Origin: Paenibacillus antri
GTDB lineage: Bacteria; Bacillota; Bacilli; Paenibacillales; YIM-B00363
Direction: 5' to 3'
Assembly (NCBI RefSeq): GCF_005765165.1
Contig: NZ_VCIW01000022.1
Coordinates: forward strand, 62,001-126,000
Length of the DNA: 64,000 nucleotides
Shown: piece after piece, positions 33,668-45,731 of the stretch
Numbering within the stretch: the first letter of the stretch is position 1
How the letters are laid out: each line of letters begins with the position of its first letter
Translations under genes and position numbers: made by a program
The notes under the pieces: model-generated
Database searches by the model: none
What the model saw: only the letters and a program-made list of their open reading frames with translations
Told to the model about the DNA's origin: nothing

Positions 33668-34030
33668 TGGAGCCGAGGGGAGTCGAACCCCTGTCCGAAA
33701 ATAACGGCACACAAGCTTCTACGAGTGTAGTTACGGTATTGTTGTCATCGCGCGGACGCCCCGGAACCGGCTTCGCGCGCGATCAGCCTGATTGTCTTCT
33801 TCCGTCAGACCCCAGGCGGAGACCTGACGGCGTATCCCACTAAAGGTGAGCCCCTATCCTAGCACATGGGCGATGCTAGGTAGAAGCACGAGAGCAGGTT
33901 ATTAAGCTGCTACTGCGTAAGAAGGTTGTGCTTTGCCATTTATTATGGCTTTAGCGTTGATGAAGCGGACGCGGCCCCGCTACTCGCTACTCATGCTCGA
34001 ACTATTCCCGTCGAATCCATAAACGGCCCC
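33668..34030 (-). ncRNA. ssrA: Transfer-messenger RNA (tmRNA), copy 2
   Basis: A second complete 363-base tmRNA gene with the same acceptor stem, pseudoknot regions and tag GKAQPSYAVAA. It differs from copy 1 only at 33842 (A instead of G). Similarity stops a few bases outside each end: the 3' flanks and terminators are different, and the promoters are only partly alike. A TATAAT lies at 34064-34069, upstream on the minus strand. It follows the rnr-DUF3889 side of the canonical secG-rnr-smpB-ssrA locus but has no smpB beside it. Both copies look expressible. Confidence 0.95.
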
Positions 34031-34150
34031 GTAAGTAAAGCAATGAAGCGGCGTTACAAAACCATTATAACACGAACCGCCGCCGGGGAGTATGGAGAGT
34101 GGTGGAACGCGATCCATGGAAGACGAAGCAGCCGCAGCTAGCTTGCCGTC

Positions 34151-34579
34151 TTACCGCGTCCCGGTCCCTGCAGCGGCGCCGCCCAAGCCCGCGCCTCCGC
34201 CCGCACCAACGCCAGGGGCGAGGCCCGTGCCTAACGGATCGACGTCCACGGCGATGACGCGATTGGTTTCCGGATCGAACGCGATCCGCACTTCGACGAC
34301 GAATTCGCGTCCGCCTTCCCTCAATGCATAATGGAACGTCTCGACCGCGTCGCGTCCCATATGCTCATAATCGACGATCTGCGCGTTCGGAAACCGCCTG
34401 CGGGTTTCCTCCAGCCCGAACCGTCCCCATGGGCCGTACAGCTCCACGGGTTCGTTTCGGATCGTTCGCGCCGCGACGTCGTTCCCTTCGGCCTGCATTC
34501 TCGGTTGTGCGTTGCATGCAGGGAGAATCAAGCCGACCGCTAGTACATATAAGCTCCACTTTAACAGGATCGTCCGCAT
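34151..34579 (-). CDS. Putative lipoprotein, DUF3889 (YqzG/YhdC)-like
   Basis: A 142-residue exported protein. The signal region MRTILLKWSLYVLAVGLILPAC ends in a lipobox-like LPAC. The middle (GLEETRRRFPNAQIVDYEHMGRD...REGGREFVVEVRIAFDPETNRV) resembles the DUF3889 domain of B. subtilis YqzG/YhdC, of unknown function. The C-terminus is a Gly/Ala-rich tail. ATG 34579 follows AAGGAGTGAGTTTCCCCG. It lies downstream of the rnr terminator and upstream of tmRNA copy 2. Confidence 0.75.
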   Translation of the reverse strand: MRTILLKWSLYVLAVGLILPACNAQPRMQAEGNDVAARTIRNEPVELYGPWGRFGLEETRRRFPNAQIVDYEHMGRDAVETFHYALREGGREFVVEVRIAFDPETNRVIAVDVDPLGTGLAPGVGAGGGAGLGGAAAGTGTR

Positions 34580-34644
34580 CGGGGAAACTCACTCCTTATT
34601 TCCTTGGTTAGGAGTAATTTGCCCTTCGGACGGTCGCTTTTATG

Positions 34645-34679
34645 CAAAATCGGCCGCGCCCCGCGAGGAGCGCGACCGA
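34645..34679 (-). terminator. Terminator after rnr
   Basis: TCGGTCGCGC/GCGCGGCCGA stem followed by TTTTGC on the minus strand, just past the rnr stop at 34689. Confidence 0.75.
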
Positions 34680-34688
34680 AACGAATGC

Positions 34689-37361
34689 TTAGTCTTTGCG
34701 CTTTTTCTTCTTCCACCGCTTCTTCTTCGGCTCGCCGCTCACGTCGAAGCGCGGCGGCGTCAGCTCGGTCGATGCCTCGACCGCGATCAACGCGGACGTG
34801 CGCGGGCCTCCGCCGGCGCGCGGACCGCTGCGGCCCTTCTTCTTGCCGCCGCCTCCGGCGCCTTTGCCCGAGCCGGGCCCCGCGGCGAAGCCGCCGCCGA
34901 AGCCGCCCGTACGCGGCTTCTTCTTGCCGCCGGCCGCGCTGCGCTTGCCCGGGCCTCCGCCGGTGCCGCCGCCGCCGCTCGGACCGGCGCCCGCCCCGCC
35001 GGCGCGGCGCTTGCCCGCGCCGCTCGGCTTGAAGCCCCAGAAGTCCGCGCCGCCGCTTTCGCCGGCGGCGTTCCGCGTCCCGCGGGCGTTCCGCTCCTGC
35101 GTCCCCTCGGCCGCGATCACCTTGCCGCGGCTGCGCTTCGTGCGGCCGCCAGCGCCTCGGTGCACCGCGTCCGCGTCGGCGCGAATGACGTTCGCCCGAC
35201 CGCCGGCGCGCGACTTCATGTCGACGAGCTCGAAGTCGATGTTCCGCTCGTCGACGTTGACGCGGGCGACGCGCACCTTCACTTCGTCGCCGATGCGGAA
35301 CACGCGAGCGGTCCGCTCCCCGATGAGCGCGAGCTGCATCTCGTGGAAGTGGTAATAGTCGTCGGACAGGTCGCTTAGGCGAACAAGACCTTCGATCGTA
35401 TTTTCCAGCTCAATGAACATGCCGAACGACGTCACGGACGAGATGATGCCCTCGAATTCCTCGCCGATCTTGTCGACCATGTACTCCGCCTTCTTGAGCG
35501 CGTCCGTCTCCCGCTCCGCGTCGACCGCGAGCCGTTCGCGCTCGGACGATTGCTGGGCGATATCGGGCATCCGAGACGCCAGATACTCCTGGCGATGATC
35601 CGTCAGCGCGCCGCCGTTATCGATAACCTCGCGCATGATGCGGTGAATGACGAGGTCCGGGTACCGCCGAATCGGCGACGTGAAGTGCGAATAAAATTCC
35701 GCCGCGAGGCCGAAGTGGCCGAGCGACTCCGCGTCGTACCGCGCCTGCTTCATCGAGCGAAGCATAACGGTGGAGATGACGGTTTCTTCCTTAGCGCCCT
35801 TGATCTCCTCGAGCAGCGATTGCAGCGCGCGAGGGTGGACGGTGTTGCCCTTCCCCTTCACCACATAACCGAAGTTCGTGATGAACTGCATGAAGTGCAG
35901 CAGCTTCTCGCCGTCCGGATCCTCATGGATCCGGTACAAGAACGGCACCTTAAGCCAGTGGAAATGCTCCGCCACCGTCTCGTTCGCCGCCAGCATGAAT
36001 TCCTCGATCATCTGTTCCGCGATCGTTCGCGGGCGCTTCACGATGTCGATCGGCTTGCCTTCCTCGTCGACGATCACCTTCGATTCCGAGAAGTCGAAGT
36101 CGATCGCGCCGCGGCGCATCCGCTTCTCGCGCAGAATCAAAGCCAAGTCGCGCATCTGACGGAAGAACGGCAGCAGCTCCTTATACCGCTCGAGCAGCTC
36201 CGGCTCCGGATCGGCTTCTTCGTCGACCAGCAGACGTACGTTCTTATACGTCATCCGTTCGACCGTCTTAATGACGGACGGGAAGATGTCATGGCGGACG
36301 ACCTTGCCCGTCGGGTCGATCTCCATCTCGCAGGAGAGCGTCAGCCGATCGACCCTTGGATGCAGCGAGCAGATACCGTTCGACAGCCGGTGCGGCAGCA
36401 TCGGAATGACGCGGTCCACCAAATAGACGGACGTGCCGCGGTTGAACGCCTCGCGGTCGAGCGCCGAGCCTTCCTTCACGTAATAGCCGACGTCCGCGAT
36501 GTGGACGCCTAACAAATAGTTGCCGTTCTCGAGCCGCTGTACGTCGACCGCGTCGTCGAGGTCTTTCGCGTCTTCGCCGTCGATCGTCACGATCGTGCGC
36601 CCGCGCAGATCGCGCCGTCCGACGAGCTCTTCCTCGCGGATCGTATCCGGCGCCGCCTCCGCTTCCTCCATGACCTCCGGCGGGAACGCCTCCGGCAAGC
36701 CGAACTTGCGGATGATGGACAAGATGTCCACGCCCGGATCGTCCTTATGGCCGAGAATTTCGACGATTTCGCCTTCCGCCGCCGCCCGGCCGTCCGGGAA
36801 CGTCACGAGCTTGACGACGACCTTCTGTCCGCTCACCGCGCCCATGAATTTCTCGCGGGGGATGAACACATCCTTCTGAATTCGCTTGTCGTCCGGGAGG
36901 ACGAAGCCGTACGTCTCATGGTTGTCGAAGGTGCCGACGATTTGCGAATTCGCCCGCTTCACGACGCGCACGACCTCGCCCTCGAGCTTCGTGCCGTTCG
37001 GTCCGCCGCGGCCCGTGACGCGGCCGATGACGGTGTCGTTCTGCATCGCGCCCTTCATGTCGTTCAGGTGAATGTAGATGTCCGGATGATCCCGATCGTC
37101 CGGGATGAGGAATCCGAACCCCTTCGGATGGGCATGCAGCCGGCCGCGCACGAGGTTCATCCGCTCCGGCACGCCGTATCGGTCCGTGCGCGTGCGAATG
37201 ACTTCGCCCTCGTTTTCCATCTCGTTCAGAAGCTTCACCAGCTCCTTAAACTCCTCCGCCCCGTCGACGCCATAATGGGTCTCCAACTCCTGGACGGTCA
37301 TCGGCTTATAGGCCGTCTCTTGCATAAACTCAAGAAGCTCTTGCTTCGTAACCAAGCGCAT
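34689..37361 (-). CDS. rnr: Ribonuclease R with long Gly/Lys-rich tail
   Basis: An 890-residue 3'-5' exoribonuclease (RNB family). N-terminal cold-shock domains ([20 protein letters not shown]) precede the RNB catalytic core with [20 protein letters not shown] (conserved Asp residues) and [18 protein letters not shown], followed by an S1 domain ([18 protein letters not shown]). A 174-residue low-complexity tail after about residue 716 is rich in Gly, Lys and Arg and ends in [12 protein letters not shown]; it is much longer than in B. subtilis and likely binds RNA or ribosomes. RNase R also degrades tmRNA-rescued messages, in line with its usual linkage to smpB-ssrA. ATG 37361 has a weak ribosome site; TTG 37355 after GGGGTG is possible. 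Confidence 0.96.
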   Translation of the reverse strand: MRLVTKQELLEFMQETAYKPMTVQELETHYGVDGAEEFKELVKLLNEMENEGEVIRTRTDRYGVPERMNLVRGRLHAHPKGFGFLIPDDRDHPDIYIHLNDMKGAMQNDTVIGRVTGRGGPNGTKLEGEVVRVVKRANSQIVGTFDNHETYGFVLPDDKRIQKDVFIPREKFMGAVSGQKVVVKLVTFPDGRAAAEGEIVEILGHKDDPGVDILSIIRKFGLPEAFPPEVMEEAEAAPDTIREEELVGRRDLRGRTIVTIDGEDAKDLDDAVDVQRLENGNYLLGVHIADVGYYVKEGSALDREAFNRGTSVYLVDRVIPMLPHRLSNGICSLHPRVDRLTLSCEMEIDPTGKVVRHDIFPSVIKTVERMTYKNVRLLVDEEADPEPELLERYKELLPFFRQMRDLALILREKRMRRGAIDFDFSESKVIVDEEGKPIDIVKRPRTIAEQMIEEFMLAANETVAEHFHWLKVPFLYRIHEDPDGEKLLHFMQFITNFGYVVKGKGNTVHPRALQSLLEEIKGAKEETVISTVMLRSMKQARYDAESLGHFGLAAEFYSHFTSPIRRYPDLVIHRIMREVIDNGGALTDHRQEYLASRMPDIAQQSSERERLAVDAERETDALKKAEYMVDKIGEEFEGIISSVTSFGMFIELENTIEGLVRLSDLSDDYYHFHEMQLALIGERTARVFRIGDEVKVRVARVNVDERNIDFELVDMKSRAGGRANVIRADADAVHRGAGGRTKRSRGKVIAAEGTQERNARGTRNAAGESGGADFWGFKPSGAGKRRAGGAGAGPSGGGGTGGGPGKRSAAGGKKKPRTGGFGGGFAAGPGSGKGAGGGGKKKGRSGPRAGGGPRTSALIAVEASTELTPPRFDVSGEPKKKRWKKKKRKD

Positions 37362-37470
37362 CACCCCGATTCGTTACTACTAGTGTATCCACTCGCAGGC
37401 AAAACAAAAACAGCAGGTTTAGCGTAACCTGCTGTGCATCGAACGCATTCATGTATAATTGTTCCTAGCC

Positions 37471-37704
37471 TCAACCGACAACGTAAGCAACCACGATGGT
37501 CAGGATGAAGAAGCCGGCCGCGAGGCCCATCGTCACGCGTTGCAGCACAAGCTCCATGCCGCGCGCCTTCTGCTTGCCGAACAGATGCTCCGCACCGCCC
37601 GTGATGGCGCCGGACAAGCCTGCGCTCTTCCCCTTCTGGAGCAGCACGATCGCGATCAAAGCGACGGAGAAAATGATCAAAAGCACTTTAAACAATGTTT
37701 CCAA
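37471..37704 (-). CDS. secG: Preprotein translocase subunit SecG
   Basis: A 77-residue protein with two membrane helices and the typical SecG centre VLLQKGKSAGLSGAITGGAEHLFGKQKARG. It supports SecYE-mediated export. A TTG start at 37704, 7 bases after GGAGGTGG, gives the normal length; upstream ATG codons would add an unrelated leader. It is directly upstream of rnr, the standard Firmicute arrangement. Confidence 0.93.
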   Translation of the reverse strand: METLFKVLLIIFSVALIAIVLLQKGKSAGLSGAITGGAEHLFGKQKARGMELVLQRVTMGLAAGFFILTIVVAYVVG

Positions 37705-37876
37705 ACGTTCCACCTCCGAACCAAGGATAAACGGTATATACGTCTCTCGATAAAGGACAATGCCGTTTACCGAGACCATTTCAGGTGTTTGCATCCGCAG
37801 GACATAATGTACTGAATCGCGGACAAAACTCACGTATTAGCAATAGTATCATACATTGCCGGACAAGGCAACGTTT

Positions 37877-38731
37877 TCAGCTTCGGCGCGCGCCGAGCGA
37901 GAATTGCGAAACCGTCTGCCGATCGCTTTCCGTCAGCTCCCGCCCCAACGCTTCCGCCAGCTCGCGAGCGATTCGTCCCTCGTCTTCGCCGTGCGCGAGC
38001 GCCAGCTTGGCCAACGTCTCGAACTCCTTCATCTCCGCCCAGAACGTTGCGCGGTCTACCGGCTTGTAATGAGACTCGATGTACCACTCTGCGTCGTAGG
38101 CGCGTACGAGGTCGACCAGCCGCAGCAGGTCGTCCGCCTTGTAATACCGCGGGCCGTCGTAGATCGCGGGTCCGAGCGCGTCGCCGATGAACAGGATTTT
38201 CTCTTCGGGTACATAGAACAAGCACGAATCGTCAGCATGCACGCCGCCGACGCGGTCGATGCGGCACGACACGCCGCCGAGATGCAGCGTCATGCTTCCC
38301 TCGAACGTCGCGTCCGGCAGCCGCACTTCGATGTCGTCCCGGTCGTCCCCGAACTCCTTCTTCATATAGGTCGCGCAAAACTCGATCTCGGTTCCGGCGG
38401 AGACCCGTTCGTCGATCGCGGCGTCCGACCAGTCGAGGCCGACTTGCGTCGCAAGCTTGTCGCGCGTCCTCGCGTGCGAGAGGAGCGGTACGGCATCGAC
38501 GGAGGCGCCGAAGCTGTGGTCCCAATGCCAATGCGTCAGCGCCGTCACCGCGTCTCGGGTTGCCCCCGCCGCCGCGCGCACGCCTTCCCGGAAGGCGGCC
38601 GTATGCCGCTTCGAATTGCCTGCGTCGATATAAAGCATTCGTTCGTTCCCGAGCACCGCGCCCAGAATCGGCCGATCGACCGACCCGTCCGCCGGCATGT
38701 ATAAGAATCGTGGAGTCAGAGAATGAATCAT
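37877..38731 (-). CDS. MBL-fold metallohydrolase
   Basis: A 284-residue metallo-beta-lactamase-fold enzyme. The metal-binding HWHWDHSFG motif lies near residue 67; later metal ligands are in GVHADDS and FIGDALG. The substrate is not evident. ATG 38731 follows AGGAGCATTTTCCG. It is 15 bases downstream of the M50-type peptidase gene and on the same strand, so they form a small operon. Confidence 0.87.
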   Translation of the reverse strand: MIHSLTPRFLYMPADGSVDRPILGAVLGNERMLYIDAGNSKRHTAAFREGVRAAAGATRDAVTALTHWHWDHSFGASVDAVPLLSHARTRDKLATQVGLDWSDAAIDERVSAGTEIEFCATYMKKEFGDDRDDIEVRLPDATFEGSMTLHLGGVSCRIDRVGGVHADDSCLFYVPEEKILFIGDALGPAIYDGPRYYKADDLLRLVDLVRAYDAEWYIESHYKPVDRATFWAEMKEFETLAKLALAHGEDEGRIARELAEALGRELTESDRQTVSQFSLGARRS

Positions 38732-38746
38732 GTTCGGAAAATGCTC

Positions 38747-39454
38747 CTATGACAGCGGCGATACGCCGCGTTTTTTCGAAAATAAAGGCTTCTTCGGCCG
38801 CGGCAAGAAGTGGCCGATCGCCCGCTTCGCGCACCAGAGCGCGAACAGCAGGAAGAAGACGCCCCAGACGATGGCGGGAATCCCGGTCGCGTTCGCGAGG
38901 TTCGCGGCGTCCCCGGCCCCGCTCGGCGTCGTCGCCGCCAGAATCGTAATCGTAATTGCGCCGACCACGGATTCCACCAACGACAGGAAGGCGAGCAGCA
39001 AATAGTAAGCGACCCGGACGAAGCCGATCGGCAGAACGAAGGCGACGACGTTGATGCCGATGAAGCCGAGCAGCCACTGCGTGCCGAAGTCGTTGCGGAC
39101 GAACAGCACTAAGCATACCAACGCCACGACGGTGACGATCGCGAGGCCGAGCCGATGCTGTCCGTGCCGGTGCAGCGCGAACAACAGCACCGCGAACAGC
39201 GACGCCGTCATATAGCCCGACAACGACACCGGAAGCAGCCGCCAGCCGCTCTCCACGGCCGACAACGTCACCCCGCTGTGGTCTTCGTATAAATGGATAT
39301 ATTGCACCTCGCCGGACAACAGCAGCGTCGCCGCGGCGTGGCCGAATTCGTGAATCATCGTGTCCATGTTGCGGAAATACGGAGAAAAGGGGAGCCACTC
39401 CGTAAGCGCGAAGCATCCCACTAGTAACGCTAGCGTGACGATCCATCGGCCCAT
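38747..39454 (-). CDS. M50-like membrane zinc metalloprotease
   Basis: A 235-residue polytopic membrane protein with HEFGH near residue 35, close to the first helix, followed by about five further helices. This matches the M50B-like peptidases of Firmicutes of unknown substrate. A second conserved Asp/Asn motif is not obvious by eye. ATG 39454 follows GGGGGAGCCGCTC. It sits between enolase (66 bases upstream) and the MBL-fold gene and might be reached by read-through from eno. Confidence 0.82.
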   Translation of the reverse strand: MGRWIVTLALLVGCFALTEWLPFSPYFRNMDTMIHEFGHAAATLLLSGEVQYIHLYEDHSGVTLSAVESGWRLLPVSLSGYMTASLFAVLLFALHRHGQHRLGLAIVTVVALVCLVLFVRNDFGTQWLLGFIGINVVAFVLPIGFVRVAYYLLLAFLSLVESVVGAITITILAATTPSGAGDAANLANATGIPAIVWGVFFLLFALWCAKRAIGHFLPRPKKPLFSKKRGVSPLS

Positions 39455-39519
39455 GAGCGGCTCCCCCTATGCTGAGCAAAGTTTGCGCGGCGGGCTCCCC
39501 CGCTCCGCACCCTTCTATC

Positions 39520-40836
<1,317 letters not shown>

Positions 40837-40884
40837 TTATTTCAGTAGGCCGAAGCCTATGATGCATTGGGTTGTTTTCCGGTA

Positions 40885-41059
40885 GCAACAAGCGCAAAAA
40901 TGCAGTTATTTCGGCCGAAATTCGCCGTTCCGTCCCGAATAAGCGCAAAAGTGCAGGTATTCGAACCCGAATCGGCTCTACCTACCGTAAATAGATGCAC
41001 TTATGCCGTTATTCCCGCCGACCTGGATCTCCGCCGTAAAAACAACTGCAAATTCGCCG
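40885..41059. repeat. Degenerate short repeats between eno and gpmI
   Basis: Four related elements contain TGCA followed by a TTATT-type segment (near 40901, 40952, 40996 and 41047, spacing 44 to 51 bases). Two carry AGCGCAAAA directly before TGCA. Such A/T-flanked TGCA elements resemble dispersed intergenic repeats of paenibacilli. No gene is seen here. Confidence 0.45.
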
Positions 41060-42595
41060 TTATTTCAGCAGCGTGTTCCCCGTCATCTCGACCGGCTTCG
41101 GCAGCTCGAGCAGCTGCAGCAGCGTCGGCGCGATGTCCGCGAGGATGCCGTCGTCGCGCAAGGAGACGCCTTCGCGCGTCACGATGAGCGGCACCGGGTT
41201 GATCGTGTGCGCCGTGTTGCGCGTGCCGTCGTCGTTCGTGACGACGTCCGCGTTGCCGTGGTCCGCCGTAATGACGGCGACGCCGCCCTTCGCCAGGATC
41301 GCGTCGACGACGCGGCCCAAGCATTCGTCCGTCGCTTCGACCGCGCGGATCGTCGGCTCGAGCAAGCCCGAGTGGCCGACCATGTCCGGGTTCGCGAAGT
41401 TGAGCACGATCGCGTCGTGGCGCTCCGCTTCGATCTCCGCGACGCAAGCCGCGGCGACCTCGTAAGCGCTCATCTCCGGCTGCAGGTCGTACGTGGCGAC
41501 CTTCGGCGAGTTGATCAGGATGCGCGTCTCGCCTGGAAGCTCGACGTCGCGTCCGCCGCTGAAGAAGAACGTCACGTGCGGATACTTCTCGGTTTCCGCG
41601 ATGCGGAGCTGCTTCAGTCCGTGTTGGCCGAGCACTTCCCCGTAAGTATTATCCAATTCTTTGGGCTTATAAGCAACATATCCGTCCACGCTCTCGCTGA
41701 AGAGCGTCAAGCAGACGAAGTACAAGCCCGTCGGCGCCTTCTCGCCGCGGTCGAACCCGCGGAAATCCGCGTTCGTGAATACTTGCGAAAGCTGGATCGC
41801 GCGGTCCGGGCGGAAGTTGAAGAACACGACCGCATCGCCGCTTTCCACCAAGCCGACCGGCCGGCCGTCTTCGCCGACGATGACCGTCGGCATGACGAAC
41901 TCGTCGAACACCGACTTCTCGTGCGATTCGACGATCGCTTGCATCGGGTCGGCGTACGTCGGGCCTTCGCCGTACACCATGGCGCGGTACGACTTCTCCG
42001 TCCGCTCCCAGCGCTTGTCGCGGTCCATCGCATAGTAGCGGCCTTGCACCGTCGCGATGCGGCCGACGCCGATCGAAGCGATCTTCTCCTGCAGCTCGCC
42101 CATATACTTGCGCGCGCTGTCCGGCGCGACGTCCCGGCCGTCGAGGAATGCGTGGATATACACTTCCTCGAACTGCTCCTTCTTCGCGAGCTCCAGCAGC
42201 GCGAACAGATGGCCGATGTGGCTGTGCACGCCGCCGTCGGAGAGCAAGCCGTACAGGTGAAGCTTCTTGCCGTTCTCCTTCGCGTGGCGAACCGCGCCGA
42301 TCAACGTCTGGTTCTCGAAAAATTCGTTATCCCGAATCGACTTCGAGATTCGCGTCAGGTCCTGATAGACGGTCCGACCGGCGCCGATGTTCAGGTGACC
42401 GACCTCGGAGTTGCCCATCTGGCCCTCCGGCAGGCCGACCGCCTCGCCGTGCGCGGTCAACGTCGTATGCGGGTACGTGTTCCAGTACCGGTCGTAGTTC
42501 GGCTTCTTCGCTTGCGCGACCGCATTGCCATGCGTGTCGCCGCGCAGTCCGAAGCCGTCGAGAATGATCAGCGCTACCGGTTTCGGACGACTCAT
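41060..42595 (-). CDS. gpmI: 2,3-bisphosphoglycerate-independent phosphoglycerate mutase
   Basis: A 511-residue Mn-dependent enzyme of the alkaline phosphatase superfamily. [19 protein letters not shown] supplies the first metal ligands, [14 protein letters not shown] contains the catalytic Ser, and TADHGNAD closes the metal site. It interconverts 3- and 2-phosphoglycerate. Its ATG at 42595 overlaps the tpiA stop by 4 bases, so it is translationally coupled. The length equals that of the B. subtilis enzyme. Confidence 0.98.
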   Translation of the reverse strand: MSRPKPVALIILDGFGLRGDTHGNAVAQAKKPNYDRYWNTYPHTTLTAHGEAVGLPEGQMGNSEVGHLNIGAGRTVYQDLTRISKSIRDNEFFENQTLIGAVRHAKENGKKLHLYGLLSDGGVHSHIGHLFALLELAKKEQFEEVYIHAFLDGRDVAPDSARKYMGELQEKIASIGVGRIATVQGRYYAMDRDKRWERTEKSYRAMVYGEGPTYADPMQAIVESHEKSVFDEFVMPTVIVGEDGRPVGLVESGDAVVFFNFRPDRAIQLSQVFTNADFRGFDRGEKAPTGLYFVCLTLFSESVDGYVAYKPKELDNTYGEVLGQHGLKQLRIAETEKYPHVTFFFSGGRDVELPGETRILINSPKVATYDLQPEMSAYEVAAACVAEIEAERHDAIVLNFANPDMVGHSGLLEPTIRAVEATDECLGRVVDAILAKGGVAVITADHGNADVVTNDDGTRNTAHTINPVPLIVTREGVSLRDDGILADIAPTLLQLLELPKPVEMTGNTLLK

Positions 42596-43353
42596 GCCCG
42601 CGCACCTTCCACCAGCGCGACATAGGAGTTCGGCTGCAGCGATGCGCCGCCCACCAGAGCGCCGTCGATGTCGGACGCGCCGAGATACTCGCGCACGTTC
42701 TCCGGCTTCACGCTGCCGCCGTATTGAATGCGGACCTTCGCGGCCGCGTCGGCGCCGAACGCTTCCGCGACGACGGAACGGATATAAGCGATGACTTCGT
42801 TGGCGTCGGCCGCCGTGGACGACTTGCCGGTGCCGATCGCCCAGATCGGCTCGTACGCGATGACGAGCGACGCGACTTGCTCGGCCGACAGGCCTTCCAA
42901 TGCGCCGAGCGTCTGCACGCGGCAGACGTCCTTCGTGCTGCCGGCTTCGCGTTCTTCCAGCTTCTCGCCGACGCAGACGATCGGAATCAAGCCGTAGCTC
43001 AGAGCGGCCTTCGTCTTCTTGTTGACGGTTTCGTCGGTTTCCGCGAAGTATTGGCGGCGCTCCGAGTGGCCGAGGATGACGTATTTCACGCCGAGGTCGA
43101 CCAGCATCGGGCCGGATACTTCGCCCGTGAACGCTCCGTTCGCTTCCCAGTGCATGTTTTGCGCGCCTACGGCGATCGCCGTGCCGCGTGTCGACTCCAC
43201 GAGCGCCGGAAGCGCCGTGAACGGCGCGCATACGACCGCTTCGACGCCGGAGACGGCGGCGACGGCCGCTTTCGCTTCCGCGATGAAGGCGGACGCTTCC
43301 GCGCCGGTTTTAAACATTTTCCAGTTGCCTGCAATAATCGGTGTTCTGCTCAT
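42592..43353 (-). CDS. tpiA: Triosephosphate isomerase
   Basis: A 253-residue TIM barrel interconverting DHAP and glyceraldehyde-3-phosphate. It begins [12 protein letters not shown] with the substrate Lys; catalytic His is in ILGHSERR and catalytic Glu in [12 protein letters not shown]. It follows pgk by 15 bases, with GGAGGTAGTTCGAGAG before ATG 43353. Confidence 0.98.
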   Translation of the reverse strand: MSRTPIIAGNWKMFKTGAEASAFIAEAKAAVAAVSGVEAVVCAPFTALPALVESTRGTAIAVGAQNMHWEANGAFTGEVSGPMLVDLGVKYVILGHSERRQYFAETDETVNKKTKAALSYGLIPIVCVGEKLEEREAGSTKDVCRVQTLGALEGLSAEQVASLVIAYEPIWAIGTGKSSTAADANEVIAYIRSVVAEAFGADAAAKVRIQYGGSVKPENVREYLGASDIDGALVGGASLQPNSYVALVEGARA

Positions 43354-43368
43354 CTCTCGAACTACCTC

Positions 43369-44556
43369 CTACTTATCGTTAAGCGCTACGACGCCCGGAA
43401 GCGCCTTGCCTTCCATAAACTCGAGGGAAGCCCCTCCGCCGGTGGAGATGTGATCCATCTTGTCGCCGAGGTTGAACTTCTCGACCGCCGCCGCGGAATC
43501 GCCGCCGCCGATGACCGTATAACCGGACGTCTCCGCGCAAGCTTCCGCTACCGCGCGCGTGCCGTGCGAGAACGGCTCGATCTCGAACACGCCCATCGGT
43601 CCGTTCCAGACGACGAGCTTCGACGATTTGATAACGTCGGCATACATCTCGCGCGTCTTCGGTCCGATGTCGATGCCTTCCCACTCCGCCGGAATGCCGT
43701 CGATGCCGACGATCTGCGTGTTGGCCGTCGGGCTGAAGTCGTCCGTGACGACGATGTCGACCGGCATAAGGAAGTTCACGCCGCGCTCTTTCGCCTTCGC
43801 CATGAATTCTTTCGCTACGTCGATCTTCGAATCGTCGCAGAGCGACTTGCCGATTTCGTAGCCTTGCGCCTTAAGGAACGTATAAGACAAGCCGCCGCCG
43901 ATGATGACGTTGTCCGCGATCTCGAGCAGCTTGTTGATGACGTCGATCTTGTCCTTCACCTTCGCGCCGCCGACGATCGCCGTGAACGGGCGGTCCGGGT
44001 TGAACAGCGCCTTGCCGAGCACGGACAGCTCCTTCTCCATCAAGAGGCCCGAGACGGCCGGCAGATGATGCGCGATGCCTTCCGTGGAGGCGTGCGCCCG
44101 ATGCGCCGCGCCGAACGCGTCGTTCACGTACAAGTCCGCGAGCGCGGCGAATTGCTTCGCGAGCTCCGGATCGTTCTTCTCTTCGCCCTTATAGAAGCGT
44201 ACGTTCTCGAGCAGCAGCACGTCGCCCGCTTGAAGCGCGTCGACCGCCGCTTGCGCCGCCGGGCCTACCGCTTCGTCTACCTTCGCAACGTGCTTGCCGA
44301 GCAGCTCGGAGAGGCGCGCCGCGACCGGCGTCAGCCGCATCTCTTCGACGACTTCGCCCTTCGGTCGGCCGAGATGGCTTGCGAGAATGACCTTCGCGCC
44401 GCCCTCGATCAAAAACTTGATCGTCGGCAGCGTTTCGCGGATGCGCGTGTCGTCGGTGATCGCGCCGTTTTCGAGAGGTACGTTGAAGTCTACGCGAACG
44501 AACACCCTTTTCCCAGATACGTCTACGTCTCTTACGCTCTTCTTGTTATATGCCAT
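43369..44556 (-). CDS. pgk: Phosphoglycerate kinase
   Basis: A 395-residue monomeric kinase generating ATP from 1,3-bisphosphoglycerate. It has the N-terminal [17 protein letters not shown] and SHLGRPKG elements and the C-terminal nucleotide-binding [17 protein letters not shown] 44556 follows GGAGGTAATGGACC. It is in the cggR-gap-pgk-tpiA-gpmI operon. Confidence 0.98.
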   Translation of the reverse strand: MAYNKKSVRDVDVSGKRVFVRVDFNVPLENGAITDDTRIRETLPTIKFLIEGGAKVILASHLGRPKGEVVEEMRLTPVAARLSELLGKHVAKVDEAVGPAAQAAVDALQAGDVLLLENVRFYKGEEKNDPELAKQFAALADLYVNDAFGAAHRAHASTEGIAHHLPAVSGLLMEKELSVLGKALFNPDRPFTAIVGGAKVKDKIDVINKLLEIADNVIIGGGLSYTFLKAQGYEIGKSLCDDSKIDVAKEFMAKAKERGVNFLMPVDIVVTDDFSPTANTQIVGIDGIPAEWEGIDIGPKTREMYADVIKSSKLVVWNGPMGVFEIEPFSHGTRAVAEACAETSGYTVIGGGDSAAAVEKFNLGDKMDHISTGGGASLEFMEGKALPGVVALNDK

Positions 44557-44656
44557 GGTCCATTACCTCCGGATTTAGGTCTAGACCCGCGGAAAGGCGC
44601 CCCCGCCTTGCTTGCCGGAGCGCCTTCCTTCCCTGCGGGATGTGTGTTCGCGAATC

Positions 44657-45673
<1,017 letters not shown>

Positions 45674-45731
45674 CTAAAAAATATGTTTATATCAAGACGC
45701 GCTGCCGCCTGGGTGTTTCCGGTACATCATA

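Noticed and set aside
33926-34141. 71-codon plus-strand frame starting inside tmRNA copy 2
   Set aside because: It is antisense to the tmRNA gene, and the matching stretch in copy 1 does not extend into a similar protein, so it is not conserved coding.
38232-39479. 415-codon minus-strand frame across the MBL and M50 genes
   Set aside because: Same strand but a different frame from two well-supported genes, with Arg/Gly-rich shadow composition; the real frames have ribosome sites and motifs.
42596-43231. Upstream extension of the gpmI frame to 723 codons
   Set aside because: The extension overlaps tpiA out of frame and is Arg-rich. The ATG at 42595 gives the standard 511-residue enzyme and a 4-base coupled overlap.
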